From Auanema rhodensis (lineage: Eukaryota; Nematoda; Chromadorea; Rhabditida; Rhabditidae), in the NCBI GenBank assembly GCA_964057225.1, contig OZ059900.1, forward strand, positions 25,311,638 to 25,375,637: a DNA stretch of 64,000 nt, in the 5' to 3' direction. Position numbers and translations under genes: made by a program. Within the stretch, counting starts at the first letter, position 1. Each line of letters starts with the position of its first letter. Below the pieces are notes generated by a model. That model ran no database searches, was not told the DNA's origin, and saw nothing but the letters and a program-made list of their open reading frames with translations. Positions 8,892-23,400 of the stretch are shown here, piece after piece.

Positions 8892-11626
8892 ATATTTCTC
8901 ATGGGAAATACTGTGTTTTTGTATTTTTCTAGTGTTCAGCATGTAAAATGCTTCATTTTAGTATGTAACACGCTGAAATTCGTTGCATTTGACGACTCAT
9001 ATGAACAAAAATCGATTTAATCAATATTAGCCATAAGGGGCGTGCCCTCAGAATATGCTAATTTCCTAAATTTTCTAACCCCTGTTTTTTTGTCGTGAAA
9101 GTGGAACTAGACGTTGTACGAACAATTTTGAGCTAGGTTTCATTGACATTGCATGATTTGAACACATGAAATCGTAAGTCAAAACCTTGTTTACAGCGAA
9201 ATTTCCAAAAACTGGTTTTCCAGCATAATAAAATATTTCTCATGGGAAATACTGTGTTTTTGTATTTTTCTAGTGTTCAGAATGTAGAATGCTTCATTTT
9301 AGTATGTAACACGCTGAAATTCGTTGCATTTGACGACTCATATGAACAAAAATCGATTTAATCAATATTAGCCGTAAGGGGCGTGCCCTCAGAATATGCT
9401 AATTTCCTTAATTTTCTAACCCCTGTTTTTTTGTCGTGAAAGTGGAACTAGACGTTGTACGAACAATTTTGAGCTAGGTTTCATTGACATTGCATGAGTT
9501 TGAACACATGAAATCGTAAGTCAAAACCTTGTTTACAGCGAAATTTCCAAAAACTGGTTTTCCAGCATAATAAAATATTTCTCATGGGAAATACTGTGTT
9601 TTTGTATTTTTCTAGTGTTCAGCATGTAAAATGCTTCATTTTAGTATGTAACACGCTGAAATTCGTTGCATTTGACGACTCATATGAACAAAAATCAATT
9701 TAATCAATATTAGCCATAAGGGGCGTGCCCTCAGAATATGCTAATTTCCTTAATTTTCTAACCCCTGTTTTTTTGTCGTGAAAGTGGAACTAGACGTTCT
9801 ACGAACAATTTTGAGCTAGGTTTCATTGACATTGCATGAGTTTGAACACATGAAATCGTAAGTCAAAACCTTGTTTACAGCGAAATTTCCAAAAACTGGT
9901 TTTCCAGCATAATAAAATATTTCTCATGGGAAAAACTGTGTTTTTGTATTCTTCTAGTGTTCAGCATGTAAAATGCTTCATTTTAGTATGTAACACACTG
10001 AAATTTGTTGCATTTGACGACTCATATGAACAAAAATTGATTTAATCAATATTAGTCATAAGGGGCGTGCCCTCAGAATATGCTAATTTCCTTAATTTTC
10101 TAACCCCTGTTTTTTTGTCGTGAAAGTGGAACTAGACGATGTACGAACAATTTTGAGCTAGGTTTCATTGACATTGCATGAGTTTGAACACATGAAATCG
10201 TAAGTCAAAACCTTGTTTACAGCGAAATTTCCAAAAACTGGTTTTCCAGCATAATAAAATATTTCTCATGGGAAAAACTGTGTTTTTGTATTTTTTTAGT
10301 GTTCAGCATGTAAAATGCTTTATTTTAGTATGTAACACGCTGAAATTCGTTGCAGTTGACGACTCATATGAACAAAAATTGATTTAATCAATATTAGCCA
10401 TAAGGGGCGTGCCCTCAGAATATGCTAATTTCCTTAATCTTCTAACCCCTGTTTTTTTGTCGTGAAAGTGGAACTAGACGTTGTACGAACAAATTTGAGC
10501 TAGGTTTCATTGACATTGCATGAGTTTGAACACAAGAAATCGTAAGTCAAAACCTTGTTTACAGCGAAATTTCCAAAAACTGGTTTTCCAGCATAATAAA
10601 ATATTTCTCATGGGAAATACTGTGTTTTTGTATTTTTCTAGTGTTCAGCATGTAAAATGCTTCATTTTAGTATGTAACACGCTGAAATTCGTTGCATTTG
10701 ACGACTCATGTGAACAAAAATCGATTTAATCAATATTAGCCATAAGGGGCGTGCCCTCAGAATATGCTAATTTCCTTAATTTTCTAACCCCTGTTTTTTT
10801 GTCGTGAAAGTGGAACTAGACGTTGTACGAACAATTTTGAGCTAGGTTTCATTGACATTGCATGAGTTTGAACACATGAAATCGTAAGTCAAAACCTTGT
10901 TTACAGCGAAATTTCCAAAAACTGGTTTTCCAGCATAATAAAATATTTCTCATGGGAAATACTGTGTTTTTGTATTTTTCTAGTGTTCAGCATGTAAAAT
11001 GCTTCATTTTAGTATGTAACACGCTGAAATTCGTTGCATTTGACGACTCATATGAACAAAAATTGATTTAATCAATATTAGCCATAAGGGGCGTGCCCTC
11101 AGAATATGCTAATTTCCTTAATTTTCTAACCCCTTTTTTTCTGTCGTGAAAGTGGAACTAGACGATGTACGAACAATTTTGAGCTAGGTTTCATTGACAT
11201 TGCATGAGTTTGAACACATGAAATCGTAAGTCAAAACCTTGTTTACAGCGAAATTTCCAAAAACTGGTTTTCCAGCATAATAAAATATTTCTCATGGGAA
11301 ATACTGTGTTTTTGTATTTTTCTAGTGTTCAGCATGTAAAATGCTTCATTTTAGTATGTAACACGCTGAAATTCGTTGCATTTGACGACTCATATGAACA
11401 AAAATCGATTTAATCAATATTAGCCATAAGGGGCGTGCCCTCAGAATATGCTAATTTCCTTAATTTTCTAACCCCTGTTTTTTTGTCGTGAAAGTGGAAC
11501 TAGACGTTGTACGAACAATTTTGAGCTAGGTTTCATTGACATTGCATGAGTTTGAACACATGAAATCGTAAGTCAAAACCTTGTTTACAGCGAAATTTCC
11601 AAAAACTGGTTTTCCAGCATAATAAA
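8892..11626 (+). repeat. Domain II: HOR copy 1, eight monomers (2735 bp)
   Basis: Units start at 8892 (A), 9233 (B), 9575 (C), 9917 (D), 10259, 10601, 10943 (X) and 11285 (K). The 10259 unit is E-like (gcagttgac) but carries many private changes: aaaaactg, gctttatttt, aaattgattt, taatcttc, gaacaaatttg, cacaagaaat. The last of these removes a stop codon and opens a 69-codon frame into the next unit. The 10601 unit is F-like (actcatgtg) but has gttgtacg. Confidence 0.9.
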
Positions 11627-14361
11627 ATATTTCTCATGGGAAATACTGTGTTTTTGTATTTTTCTAGTGTTCAGCATGTAAAATGCTTCATTTTAGTATG
11701 TAACACGCTGAAATTCGTTGCATTTGACGACTCATATGAACAAAAATCGATTTAATCAATATTAGCCATAAGGGGCGTGCCCTCAGAATATGCTAATTTC
11801 CTAAATTTTCTAACCCCTGTTTTTTTGTCGTGAAAGTGGAACTAGACGTTGTACGAACAATTTTGAGCTAGGTTTCATTGACATTGCATGATTTGAACAC
11901 ATGAAATCGTAAGTCAAAACCTTGTTTACAGCGAAATTTCCAAAAACTGGTTTTCCAGCATAATAAAATATTTCTCATGGGAAATACTGTGTTTTTGTAT
12001 TTTTCTAGTGTTCAGAATGTAGAATGCTTCATTTTAGTATGTAACACGCTGAAATTCGTTGCATTTGACGACTCATATGAACAAAAATCGATTTAATCAA
12101 TATTAGCCATAAGGGGCGTGCCCTCAGAATATGCTAATTTCCTTAATTTTCTAACCCCTGTTTTTTTGTCGTGAAAGTGGAACTAGACGTTGTACGAACA
12201 ATTTTGAGCTAGGTTTCATTGACATTGCATGAGTTTGAACACATGAAATCGTAAGTCAAAACCTTGTTTACAGCGAAATTTCCAAAAACTGGTTTTCCAG
12301 CATAATAAAATATTTCTCATGGGAAATACTGTGTTTTTGTATTTTTCTAGTGTTCAGCATGTAAAATGCTTTATTTTAGTATGTAACACGCTGAAATTCG
12401 TTGCATTTGACGACTCATATGAACAAAAATCAATTTAATCAATATTAGCCATAAGGGGCGTGCCCTCAGAATATGCTAATTTCCTTAATTTTCTAACCCC
12501 TGTTTTTTTGTCGTGAAAGTGGAACTAGACGTTCTACGAACAATTTTGAGCTAGGTTTCATTGACATTGCATGAGTTTGAACACATGAAATCGTAAGTCA
12601 AAACCTTGTTTACAGCGAAATTTCCAAAAACTGGTTTTCCAGCATAATAAAATATTTCTCATGGGAAAAACTGTGTTTTTGTATTCTTCTAGTGTTCAGC
12701 ATGTAAAATGCTTCATTTTAGTATGTAACACACTGAAATTTGTTGCATTTGACGACTCGTATGAACAAAAATTGATTTAATCAATATTAGTCATAAGGGG
12801 CGTGCCCTCAGAATATGCTAATTTCCTTAATTTTCTAACCCCTGTTTTTTTGTCGTGAAAGTGGAACTAGACGATGTACGAACAATTTTGAGCTAGGTTT
12901 CATTGACATTGCATGAGTTTGAACACATGAAATCGTAAGTCAAAACCTTGTTTACAGCGAAATTTCCAAAAACTGGTTTTCCAGCATAATAAAATATTTC
13001 TCATGGGAAATACTGTGTTTTTGTATTTTTCTAGTGTTCAGCATGTAAAATGCTTCATTTTAGTATGTAACACGCTGAAATTCGTTGCAGTTGACGACTC
13101 ATATGAACAAAAATCGATTTAATCAATATTAGCCATAAGGGGCGTGCCCTCAGAATATGCTAATTTCCTTAATTTTCTAACCCCTGTTTTTTTGTCGTGA
13201 AAGTGGAACTAGACGATGTACGAACAATTTTGAGCTAGGTTTCATTGACATTGCATGAGTTTGAACACATGAAATCGTAAGTCAAAACCTTGTTTACAGC
13301 GAAATTTCCAAAAACTGGTTTTCCAGCATAATAAAATATTTCTCATGGGAAATACTGTGTTTTTGTATTTTTCTAGTGTTCAGCATGTAAAATGCTTCAT
13401 TTTAGTATGTAACACGCTGAAATTCGTTGCATTTGACGACTCATGTGAACAAAAATCGATTTAATCAATATTAGCCATAAGGGGCGTGCCCTCAGAATAT
13501 GCTAATTTCCTTAATTTTCTAACCCCTGTTTTTTTGTCGTGAAAGTGGAACTAGACGTTCTACGAACAATTTTGAGCTAGGTTTCATTGACATTGCATGA
13601 GTTTGAACACATGAAATCGTAAGTCAAAACCTTGTTTACAGCGAAATTTCCAAAAACTGGTTTTCCAGCATAATAAAATATTTCTTATGGGAAAAACTGT
13701 GTTTTTGTATTTTTCTAGTGTTCAGCATGTAAAATGCTTCATTTTAGTATGTAACACACTGAAATTTGTTGCATTTGACGACTCATATGAACAAAAATCG
13801 ATTTAATCAATATTAGCCATAAGGGGCGTGCCCTCAGAATATGCTAATTTCCTTAATTTTCTAACCCCTGTTTTTTTGTCGTGAAAGTGGAACTAGACGT
13901 TGTACGAACAATTTTGAGCTAGGTTTCATTGACATTGCATGAGTTTGAACACATGAAATCGTAAGTCAAAACCTTGTTTACAGCGAAATTTCCAAAAACT
14001 GGTTTTCCAGCATAATAAAATATTTCTCATGGGAAATACTGTGTTTTTGTATTTTTCTAGTGTTCAGCATGTAAAATGCTTCATTTTAGTATGTAACACG
14101 CTGAAATTCGTTGCATTTGACGACTCATATGAACAAAAATCGATTTAATCAATATTAGCCATAAGGGGCGTGCCCTCAGAATATGCTAATTTCCTTAATT
14201 TTCTAACCCCTGTTTTTTTGTCGTGAAAGTGGAACTAGACGTTGTACGAACAATTTTGAGCTAGGTTTCATTGACATTGCATGAGTTTGAACACATGAAA
14301 TCGTAAGTCAAAACCTTGTTTACAGCGAAATTTCCAAAAACTGGTTTTCCAGCATAATAAA
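11627..14361 (+). repeat. Domain II: HOR copy 2, eight monomers (2735 bp)
   Basis: Units start at 11627 (A), 11968 (B), 12310 (C), 12652 (D), 12994 (E), 13336 (F), 13678 (G) and 14020 (K). The X unit seen in the next copy between G and K is missing here. Private changes include gctttatttt in C and ctcgtatg in D. Confidence 0.92.
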
Positions 14362-17300
14362 ATATTTCTCATGGGAAATACTGTGTTTTTGTATTTTTCT
14401 AGTGTTCAGCATGTAAAATGCTTCATTTTAGTATGTAACACGCTGAAATTCGTTGCATTTGACGACTCATATGAACAAAAATCGATTTAATCAATATTAG
14501 CCATAAGGGGCGTGCCCTCAGAATATGCTAATTTCCTAAATTTTCTAACCCCTGTTTTTTTGTCGTGAAAGTGGAACTAGACGTTGTACGAACAATTTTG
14601 AGCTAGGTTTCATTGACATTGCATGATTTGAACACATGAAATCGTAAGTCAAAACCTTGTTTACAGCGAAATTTCCAAAAACTGGTTTTCCAGCATAATA
14701 AAATATTTCTCATGGGAAATACTGTGTTTTTGTATTTTTCTAGTGTTCAGAATGTAGAATGCTTCATTTTAGTATGTAACACGCTGAAATTCGTTGCATT
14801 TGACGACTCATATGAACAAAAATCGATTTAATCAATATTAGCCATAAGGGGCGTGCCCTCAGAATATGCTAATTTCCTTAATTTTCTAACCCCTGTTTTT
14901 TTGTCGTGAAAGTGGAACTAGACGTTGTACGAACAATTTTGAGCTAGGTTTCATTGACATTGCATGAGTTTGAACACATGAAATCGTAAGTCAAAACCTT
15001 GTTTACAGCGAAATTTCCAAAAACTGGTTTTCCAGCATAATAAAATATTTCTCATGGGAAATACTGTGTTTTTGTATTTTTCTAGTGTTCAGCATGTAAA
15101 ATGCTTCATTTTAGTATGTAACACGCTGAAATTCGTTGCATTTGACGACTCATATGAACAAAAATCAATTTAATCAATATTAGCCATAAGGGGCGTGCCC
15201 TCAGAATATGCTAATTTCCTTAATTTTCTAACCCCTGTTTTTTTGTCGTGAAAGTGGAACTAGACGTTCTACGAACAATTTTGAGCTAGGTTTCATTGAC
15301 ATTGCATGAGTTTGAACACATGAAATCGTAAGTCAAAACCTTGTTTACAGCGAAATTTCCAAAAACTGGTTTTCCAGCATAATAAAATATTTCTCATGGG
15401 AAAAACTGTGTTTTTGTATTCTTCTAGTGTTCAGCATGTAAAATGCTTCATTTTAGTATGTAACACACTGAAATTTGTTGCATTTGACGACTCATATGAA
15501 CAAAAATTGATTTAATCAATATTAGTCATAAGGGGCGTGCCCTCAGAATATGCTAATTTCCTTAATTTTCTAACCCCTGTTTTTTTGTCGTGAAAGTGGA
15601 ACTAGACGATGTACGAACAATTTTGAGCTAGGTTTCATTGACATTGCATGAGTTTGAACACATGAAATCGTAAGTCAAAACCTTGTTTACAGCGAAATTT
15701 CCAAAAACTGGTTTTCCAGCATAATAAAATATTTCTCATGGGAAATACTGTGTTTTTGTATTTTTCTAGTGTTCAGCATGTAAAATGCTTCATTTTAGTA
15801 TGTAACACGCTGAAATTCGTTGCAGTTGACGACTCATATGAACAAAAATCGATTTAATCAATATTAGCCATAAGGGGCGTGCCCTCAGAATATGCTAATT
15901 TCCTTAATTTTCTAACCCCTGTTTTTTTGTCGTGAAAGTGGAACTAGACGATGTACGAACAATTTTGAGCTAGGTTTCATTGACATTGCATGAGTTTGAA
16001 CACATGAAATCGTAAGTCAAAACCTTGTTTACAGCGAAATTTCCAAAAACTGGTTTTCCAGCATAATAAAATATTTCTCATGGGAAATACTGTGTTTTTG
16101 TATTTTTCTAGTGTTCAGCATGTAAAATGCTTCATTTTAGTATGTAACACGCTGAAATTCGTTGCATTTGACGACTCATGTGAACAAAAATCGATTTAAT
16201 CAATATTAGCCATAAGGGGCGTGCCCTCAGAATATGCTAATTTCCTTAATTTTCTAACCCCTGTTTTTTTGTCGTGAAAGTGGAACTAGACGTTCTACGA
16301 ACAATTTTGAGCTAGGTTTCATTGACATTGCATGAGTTTGAACACATGAAATCGTAAGTCAAAACCTTGTTTACAGCGAAATTTCCAAAAACTGGTTTTC
16401 CAGCATAATAAAATATTTCTTATGGGAAAAACTGTGTTTTTGTATTTTTCTAGTGTTCAGCATGTAAAATGCTTCATTTTAGTATGTAACACACTGAAAT
16501 TTGTTGCATTTGACGACTCATATGAACAAAAATCGATTTAATCAATATTAGCCATAAGGGGCGTGCCCTCAGAATATGCTAATTTCCTTAATTTTCTAAC
16601 CCCTGTTTTTTTGTCGTGAAAGTGGAACTAGACGTTGTACGAACAATTTTGAGCTAGGTTTCATTGACATTGCATGAGTTTGAACACATGAAATCGTAAG
16701 TCAAAACCTTGTTTACAGCGAAATTTCCAAAAACTGGTTTTCCAGCATAATAAAATATTTCTCATGGGAAATACTGTGTTTTTGTATTTTTCTAGTGTTC
16801 AGCATGTAAAATGCTTCATTTTAGTATGTAACACGCTGAAATTCGTTGCATTTGACGACTCATATGAACAAAAATTGATTTAATCAATATTAGCCATAAG
16901 GGGCGTGCCCTCAGAATATGCTAATTTCCTTAATTTTCTAACCCCTTTTTTTCTGTCGTGAAAGTGGAACTAGACGATGTACGAACAATTTTGAGCTAGG
17001 TTTCATTGACATTGCATGAGTTTGAACACATGAAATCGTAAGTCAAAACCTTGTTTACAGCGAAATTTCCAAAAACTGGTTTTCCAGCATAATAAAATAT
17101 TTCTCATGGGAAATACTGTGTTTTTGTATTTTTCTAGTGTTCAGCATGTAAAATGCTTCATTTTAGTATGTAACACGCTGAAATTCGTTGCATTTGACGA
17201 CTCATATGAACAAAAATCGATTTAATCAATATTAGCCATAAGGGGCGTGCCCTCAGAATATGCTAATTTCCTTAATTTTCTAACCCCTGTTTTTTTGTCG

Positions 17301-17438
17301 TGAAAGTGGAACTAGACGTTGTACGAACAATTTTGAGCTAGGTTTCATTGACATTGCATGAGTTTGAACACATGAAATCGTAAGTCAAAACCTTGTTTAC
17401 AGCGAAATTTCCAAAAACTGGTTTTCCAGCATAATAAA
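14362..17438 (+). repeat. Domain II: HOR copy 3, nine monomers (3077 bp)
   Basis: Units start at 14362 (A), 14703 (B), 15045 (C), 15387 (D), 15729 (E), 16071 (F), 16413 (G), 16755 (X) and 17097 (K). It matches copy 2 apart from the extra X monomer, so the two copies differ by a whole-monomer gain or loss. Confidence 0.92.
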
Positions 17439-20400
17439 ATATTTCTCATGGGAAATACTGTGTTTTTGTATTTTTCTAGTGTTCAGCATGTAAAATGCTT
17501 CATTTTAGTATGTAACACGCTGAAATTCGTTGCATTTGACGACTCATATGAACAAAAATCGATTTAATCAATATTAGCCATAAGGGGCGTGCCCTCAGAA
17601 TATGCTAATTTCCTAAATTTTCTAACCCCTGTTTTTTTGTCGTGAAAGTGGAACTAGACGTTGTACGAACAATTTTGAGCTAGGTTTCATTGACATTGCA
17701 TGATTTGAACACATGAAATCGTAAGTCAAAACCTTGTTTACAGCGAAATTTCCAAAAACTGGTTTTCCAGCATAATAAAATATTTCTCATGGGAAATACT
17801 GTGTTTTTGTATTTTTCTAGTGTTCAGAATGTAGAATGCTTCATTTTAGTATGTAACACGCTGAAATTCGTTGCATTTGACGACTCATATGAACAAAAAT
17901 CGATTTAATCAATATTAGCCATAAGGGGCGTGCCCTCAGAATATGCTAATTTCCTTAATTTTCTAACCCCTGTTTTTTTGTCGTGAAAGTGGAACTAGAC
18001 GTTGTACGAACAATTTTGAGCTAGGTTTCATTGACATTGCATGAGTTTGAACACATGAAATCGTAAGTCAAAACCTTGTTTACAGCGAAATTTCCAAAAA
18101 CTGGTTTTCCAGCATAATAAAATATTTCTCATGGGAAATACTGTGTTTTTGTATTTTTCTAGTGTTCAGCATGTAAAATGCTTCATTTTAGTATGTAACA
18201 CGCTGAAATTCGTTGCATTTGACGACTCATATGAACAAAAATCAATTTAATCAATATTAGCCATAAGGGGCGTGCCCTCAGAATATGCTAATTTCCTTAA
18301 TTTTCTAACCCCTGTTTTTTTGTCGTGAAAGTGGAACTAGACGTTCTACGAACAATTTTGAGCTAGGTTTCATTGACATTGCATGAGTTTGAACACATGA
18401 AATCGTAAGTCAAAACCTTGTTTACAGCGAAATTTCCAAAAACTGGTTTTCCAGCATAATAAAATATTTCTCATGGGAAAAACTGTGTTTTTGTATTCTT
18501 CTAGTGTTCAGCATGTAAAATGCTTCATTTTAGTATGTAACACACTGAAATTTGTTGCATTTGACGACTCATATGAACAAAAATTGATTTAATCAATATT
18601 AGTCATAAGGGGCGTGCCCTCAGAATATGCTAATTTCCTTAATTTTCTAACCCCTGTTTTTTTGTCGTGAAAGTGGAACTAGACGATGTACGAACAATTT
18701 TGAGCTAGGTTTCATTGACATTGCATGAGTTTGAACACATGAAATCGTAAGTCAAAACCTTGTTTACAGCGAAATTTCCAAAAACTGGTTTTCCAGCATA
18801 ATAAAATATTTCTCATGGGAAATACTGTGTTTTTGTATTTTTCTAGTGTTCAGCATGTAAAATGCTTCATTTTAGTATGTAACACGCTGAAATTCGTTGC
18901 ATTTGACGACTCATATGAACAAAAATCGATTTAATCAATATTAGCCATAAGGGGCGTGCCCTCAGAATATGCTAATTTCCTTAATTTTCTAACCCCTGTT
19001 TTTTTGTCGTGAAAGTGGAACTAGACGATGTACGAACAATTTTGAGCTAGGTTTCATTGACATTGCATGAGTTTGAACACATGAAATCGTAAGTCAAAAC
19101 CTTGTTTACAGCGAAATTTCCAAAAACTGGTTTTCCAGCATAATAAAATATTTCTCATGGGAAATACTGTGTTTTTGTATTTTTCTAGTGTTCAGCATGT
19201 AAAATGCTTCATTTTAGTATGTAACACGCTGAAATTCGTTGCATTTGACGACTCATATGAACAAAAATCGATTTAATCAATATTAGCCATAAGGGGCGTG
19301 CCCTCAGAATATGCTAATTTCCTTAATTTTCTAACCCCTGTTTTTTTGTCGTGAAAGTGGAACTAGACGATGTACGAACAATTTTGAGCTAGGTTTCATT
19401 GACATTGCATGAGTTTGAACACATGAAATCGTAAGTCAAAACCTTGTTTACAGCGAAATTTCCAAAAACTGGTTTTCCAGCATAATAAAATATTTCTCAT
19501 GGGAAATACTGTGTTTTTATATTTTTCTAGTGTTCAGCATGTAAAATGCTTCATTTTAGTATGTAACACGCTGAAATTCGTTGCATTTAACGACTCATAT
19601 GAACAAAAATCGATTTAATCAATATTAGCCATAAGGGGCGTGCCCTCAGAATATGCTAATTTCCTTAATTTTCTAACCCCTGTTTTTTTGTCGTGAAAGT
19701 GGAACTAGACGATGTACGAACAATTTTGAGCTAGGTTTCATTGACATTGCATGAGTTTGAACACATGAAATCGTAAGTCAAAACCTTGTTTACAGCGAAA
19801 TTTCCAAAAACTGGTTTTCCAGCATAATAAAATATTTCTCATGGGAAATACTGTGTTTTTATATTTTTCTAGTGTTCAGCATGTGAAATGCTTAATTTTA
19901 GTATGTAACACGCTGAAATTCGTTGCATTTGACGACTCATATGAACAAAAATCGATTTAATCAATATTAGCCATAAGGGGCGTGCCCTCAGAATATGCTA
20001 ATTTCCTTAATTTTCTAACCCCTGTTTTTTTGTCGTGAAAGTGGAACTAGACGTTGTACGAACAATTTTGAGCTAGGTTTCATTGACATTGCATGAGTTT
20101 GAACACATGAAATCGTAAGTCAAAACCTTGTTGACAGCGAAATTTCCAAAAACTGGTTTTCCAGCATAATAAAATATTTCTCATGGGAAATACTGTGTTT
20201 TTGTATTTTTCTAGTGTTCAGCATGTAAAATGCTTCATTTTAGTATGTAACACGCTGAAATTCGTTGCATTTGACGACTCATATGAACAAAAATCGATTT
20301 AATCAATATTAGCCATAAGGGGCGTGCCCTCAGAATATGCTAATTTCCTTAATTTTCTAACCCCTGTTTTTTTGTCGTGAAAGTGGAACTAGATGTTCTA

Positions 20401-23400
20401 CGAACAATTTTGAGCTAGGTTTCATTGACATTGCATGAGTTTGAACACATGAAATCGCAAGTCAAAACCTTGTTTACAGCGAAATTTCCAAAAACTGGTT
20501 TTCCAGCATAATAAAATATTTCTCATGGGAAAAACTGTGTTTTTGTATTTTTCTAGTGTTCAGCATGTAAAATGCTTCATTTTAGTATGTAACACACTGA
20601 AATTTGTTGCATTTGACGACTCATATGAACAAAAATCGATTTAATCAATATTAGCCATAAGGGGCGTGCCCTCAGAATATGCTAATTTCCTTAATTTTCT
20701 AACCCCTGTTTTTTTGTCGTGAAAGTGGAACTAGACGTTGTACGAACAATTTTGAGCTAGGTTTCATTGACATTGCATGAGTTTGAACACATGAAATCGT
20801 AAGTCAAAACCTTGTTTACAGCGAAATTTCCAAAAACTGGTTTTCCAGCATAATAAAATATTTCTCATGGGAAATACTGTGTTTTTGTATTTTTCTAGTG
20901 TTCAGCATGTAAAATGCTTCATTTTAGTATGTAACACGCTGAAATTCGTTGCATTTGACGACTCATATGAACAAAAATCGATTTAATCAATATTAGCCAT
21001 AAGGGGCGTGCCCTCAGAATATGCTAATTTCCTTAATTTTCTAACCCCTGTTTTTTTGTCGTGAAAGTGGAACTAGACGATGTACGAACAATTTTGAGCT
21101 AGGTTTCATTGACATTGCATGAGTTTGAACACATGAAATCGTAAGTCAAAACCTTGTTTACAGCGAAATTTCCAAAAACTGGTTTTCCAGCATAATAAAA
21201 TATTTCTCATGGGAAATACTGTGTTTTTGTATTTTTCTAGTGTTCAGCATGTAAAATGCTTCATTTTAGTATGTAACACGCTGAAATTCGTTGCATTTGA
21301 CGACTCATATGAACAAAAATCGATTTAATCAATATTAGCCATAAGGGGCGTGCCCTCAGAATATGCTAATTTCCTTAATTTTCTAACCCCTGTTTTTTTG
21401 TCGTGAAAGTGGAACTAGACGTTCTACGAACAATTTTGAGCTAGGTTTCATTGACATTGCATGAGTTTGAACACATGAAATCGTAAGTCAAAACCTTGTT
21501 TACAGCGAAATTTCCAAAAACTGGTTTTCCAGCATAATAAAATATTTCTCATGGGAAAAACTGTGTTTTTGTATTTTTCTAGTGTTCAGCATGTAAAATG
21601 CTTCATTTTAGTATGTAACACACTGAAATTTGTTGCATTTGACGACTCATATGAACAAAAATCGATTTAATCAATATTAGCCATAAGGGGCGTGCCCTCA
21701 GAATATGCTAATTTCCTTAATTTTCTAACCCCTGTTTTTTTGTCGTGAAAGTGGAACTAGACGTTGTACGAACAATTTTGAGCTAGGTTTCATTGACATT
21801 GCATGATTTGAACACATGAAATCGTAAGTCAAAACCTTGTTTACAGCGAAATTTCCAAAAACTGGTTTTCCAGCATAATAAAATATTTCTCATGGGAAAT
21901 ACAGTGTTTTTGTGTTTTTGTAGTGTTCAGCATGTAAAATGCGTCATTTTAGTATGTAAAACGCTGAAATTCGTTGCATTTGACGACTCATATGAACAAA
22001 AATCGGTTTTATCAATATTAGCCATAAGGGGCGTGCCCTCAGAATATGCTAATTTCCTTAATTTTCTAACCCCTGTTTTTTTGTCGTGAAAGTGGAACTA
22101 GACGTTGTACAAACAATTTTGAGCTAGGTTTCATTGACATTGCATGAGTTTGAACACATGAAATCGTAAGTCAAAACCTTGTTTACAGCGAAATTTCCAA
22201 AAACTGGTTTTCCAGCATAATAAAATATTTCTCATGGGAAATACTGTGTTTTTATATTTTTCTAGTGTTCAGCATGTGAAATGCTTAATTTTAGTATGTA
22301 ACACGCTGAAATTCGTTGCATTTGACGGCTCATATGAACAAAAATCGATTTAATCAATATTAGCCATAAGGGGCGTGCCCTCAGAATATGCTAATTTCCT
22401 TAATTTTCTAACCCCTGTTTTTTTGTCGTGAAAGTGGAACTAGACGTTGTACGAACAATTTTGAGCTAGGTTTCATTGACATTGCATGAGTTTGAACACA
22501 TTAAATCGTAAGTCAAAACCTTGTTTACAGCGAAATTTCCAAAAACTGGTTTTCCAGCATAATAAAATATTTCTCATGGGAAAAACTGTGTTTTTGTATT
22601 TTTCTAGTGTTCAGCATGTAAAATGCTTCATTTTAGTATGTAACACACTGAAATTTGTTGCATTTGACGACTCATATGAACAAAAATCGATTTAATCAAT
22701 ATTAGCCATAAGGGGCGTGCCCTCAGAATATGCTAATTTCCTTAATTTTCTAACCCCTGTTTTTTTGTCGTGAAAGTGGAACTAGACGTTGTACGAACAA
22801 TTTTGAGCTAGGTTTCATTGACATTGCATGAGTTTGAACACATGAAATCGTAAGTCAAAACCTTGTTTACAGCGAAATTTCCAAAAACTGGTTTTCCAGC
22901 ATAATAAAATATTTCTCATGGGAAATACTGTGTTTTTGTATTTTTCTAGTGTTCAGCATGTAAAATGCTTCATTTTAGTATGTAACACGCTGAAATTCGT
23001 TGCATTTGACGACTCATATGAACAAAAATCGATTTAATCAATATTAGCCATAAGGGGCGTGCCCTCAGAATATGCTAATTTCCTTAATTTTCTAACCCCT
23101 GTTTTTTTGTCGTGAAAGTGGAACTAGACGATGTACGAACAATTTTGAGCTAGGTTTCATTGACATTGCATGAGTTTGAACACATGAAATCGTAAGTCAA
23201 AACCTTGTTTACAGCGAAATTTCCAAAAACTGGTTTTCCAGCATAATAAAATATTTCTCATGGGAAAAACTGTGTTTTTGTATTTTTCTAGTGTTCAGCA
23301 TGTAAAATGCTTCATTTTAGTATGTAACACACTGAAATTTGTTGCATTTGACGACTCATATGAACAAAAATCGATTTAATCAATATTAGCCATAAGGGGC

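Noticed and set aside
10520-10729. 69-codon frame spanning two monomers
   Set aside because: It exists only because cacatgaaat changed to cacaagaaat (cacattaaat in other copies). It is a by-product of a single substitution in repeat DNA.
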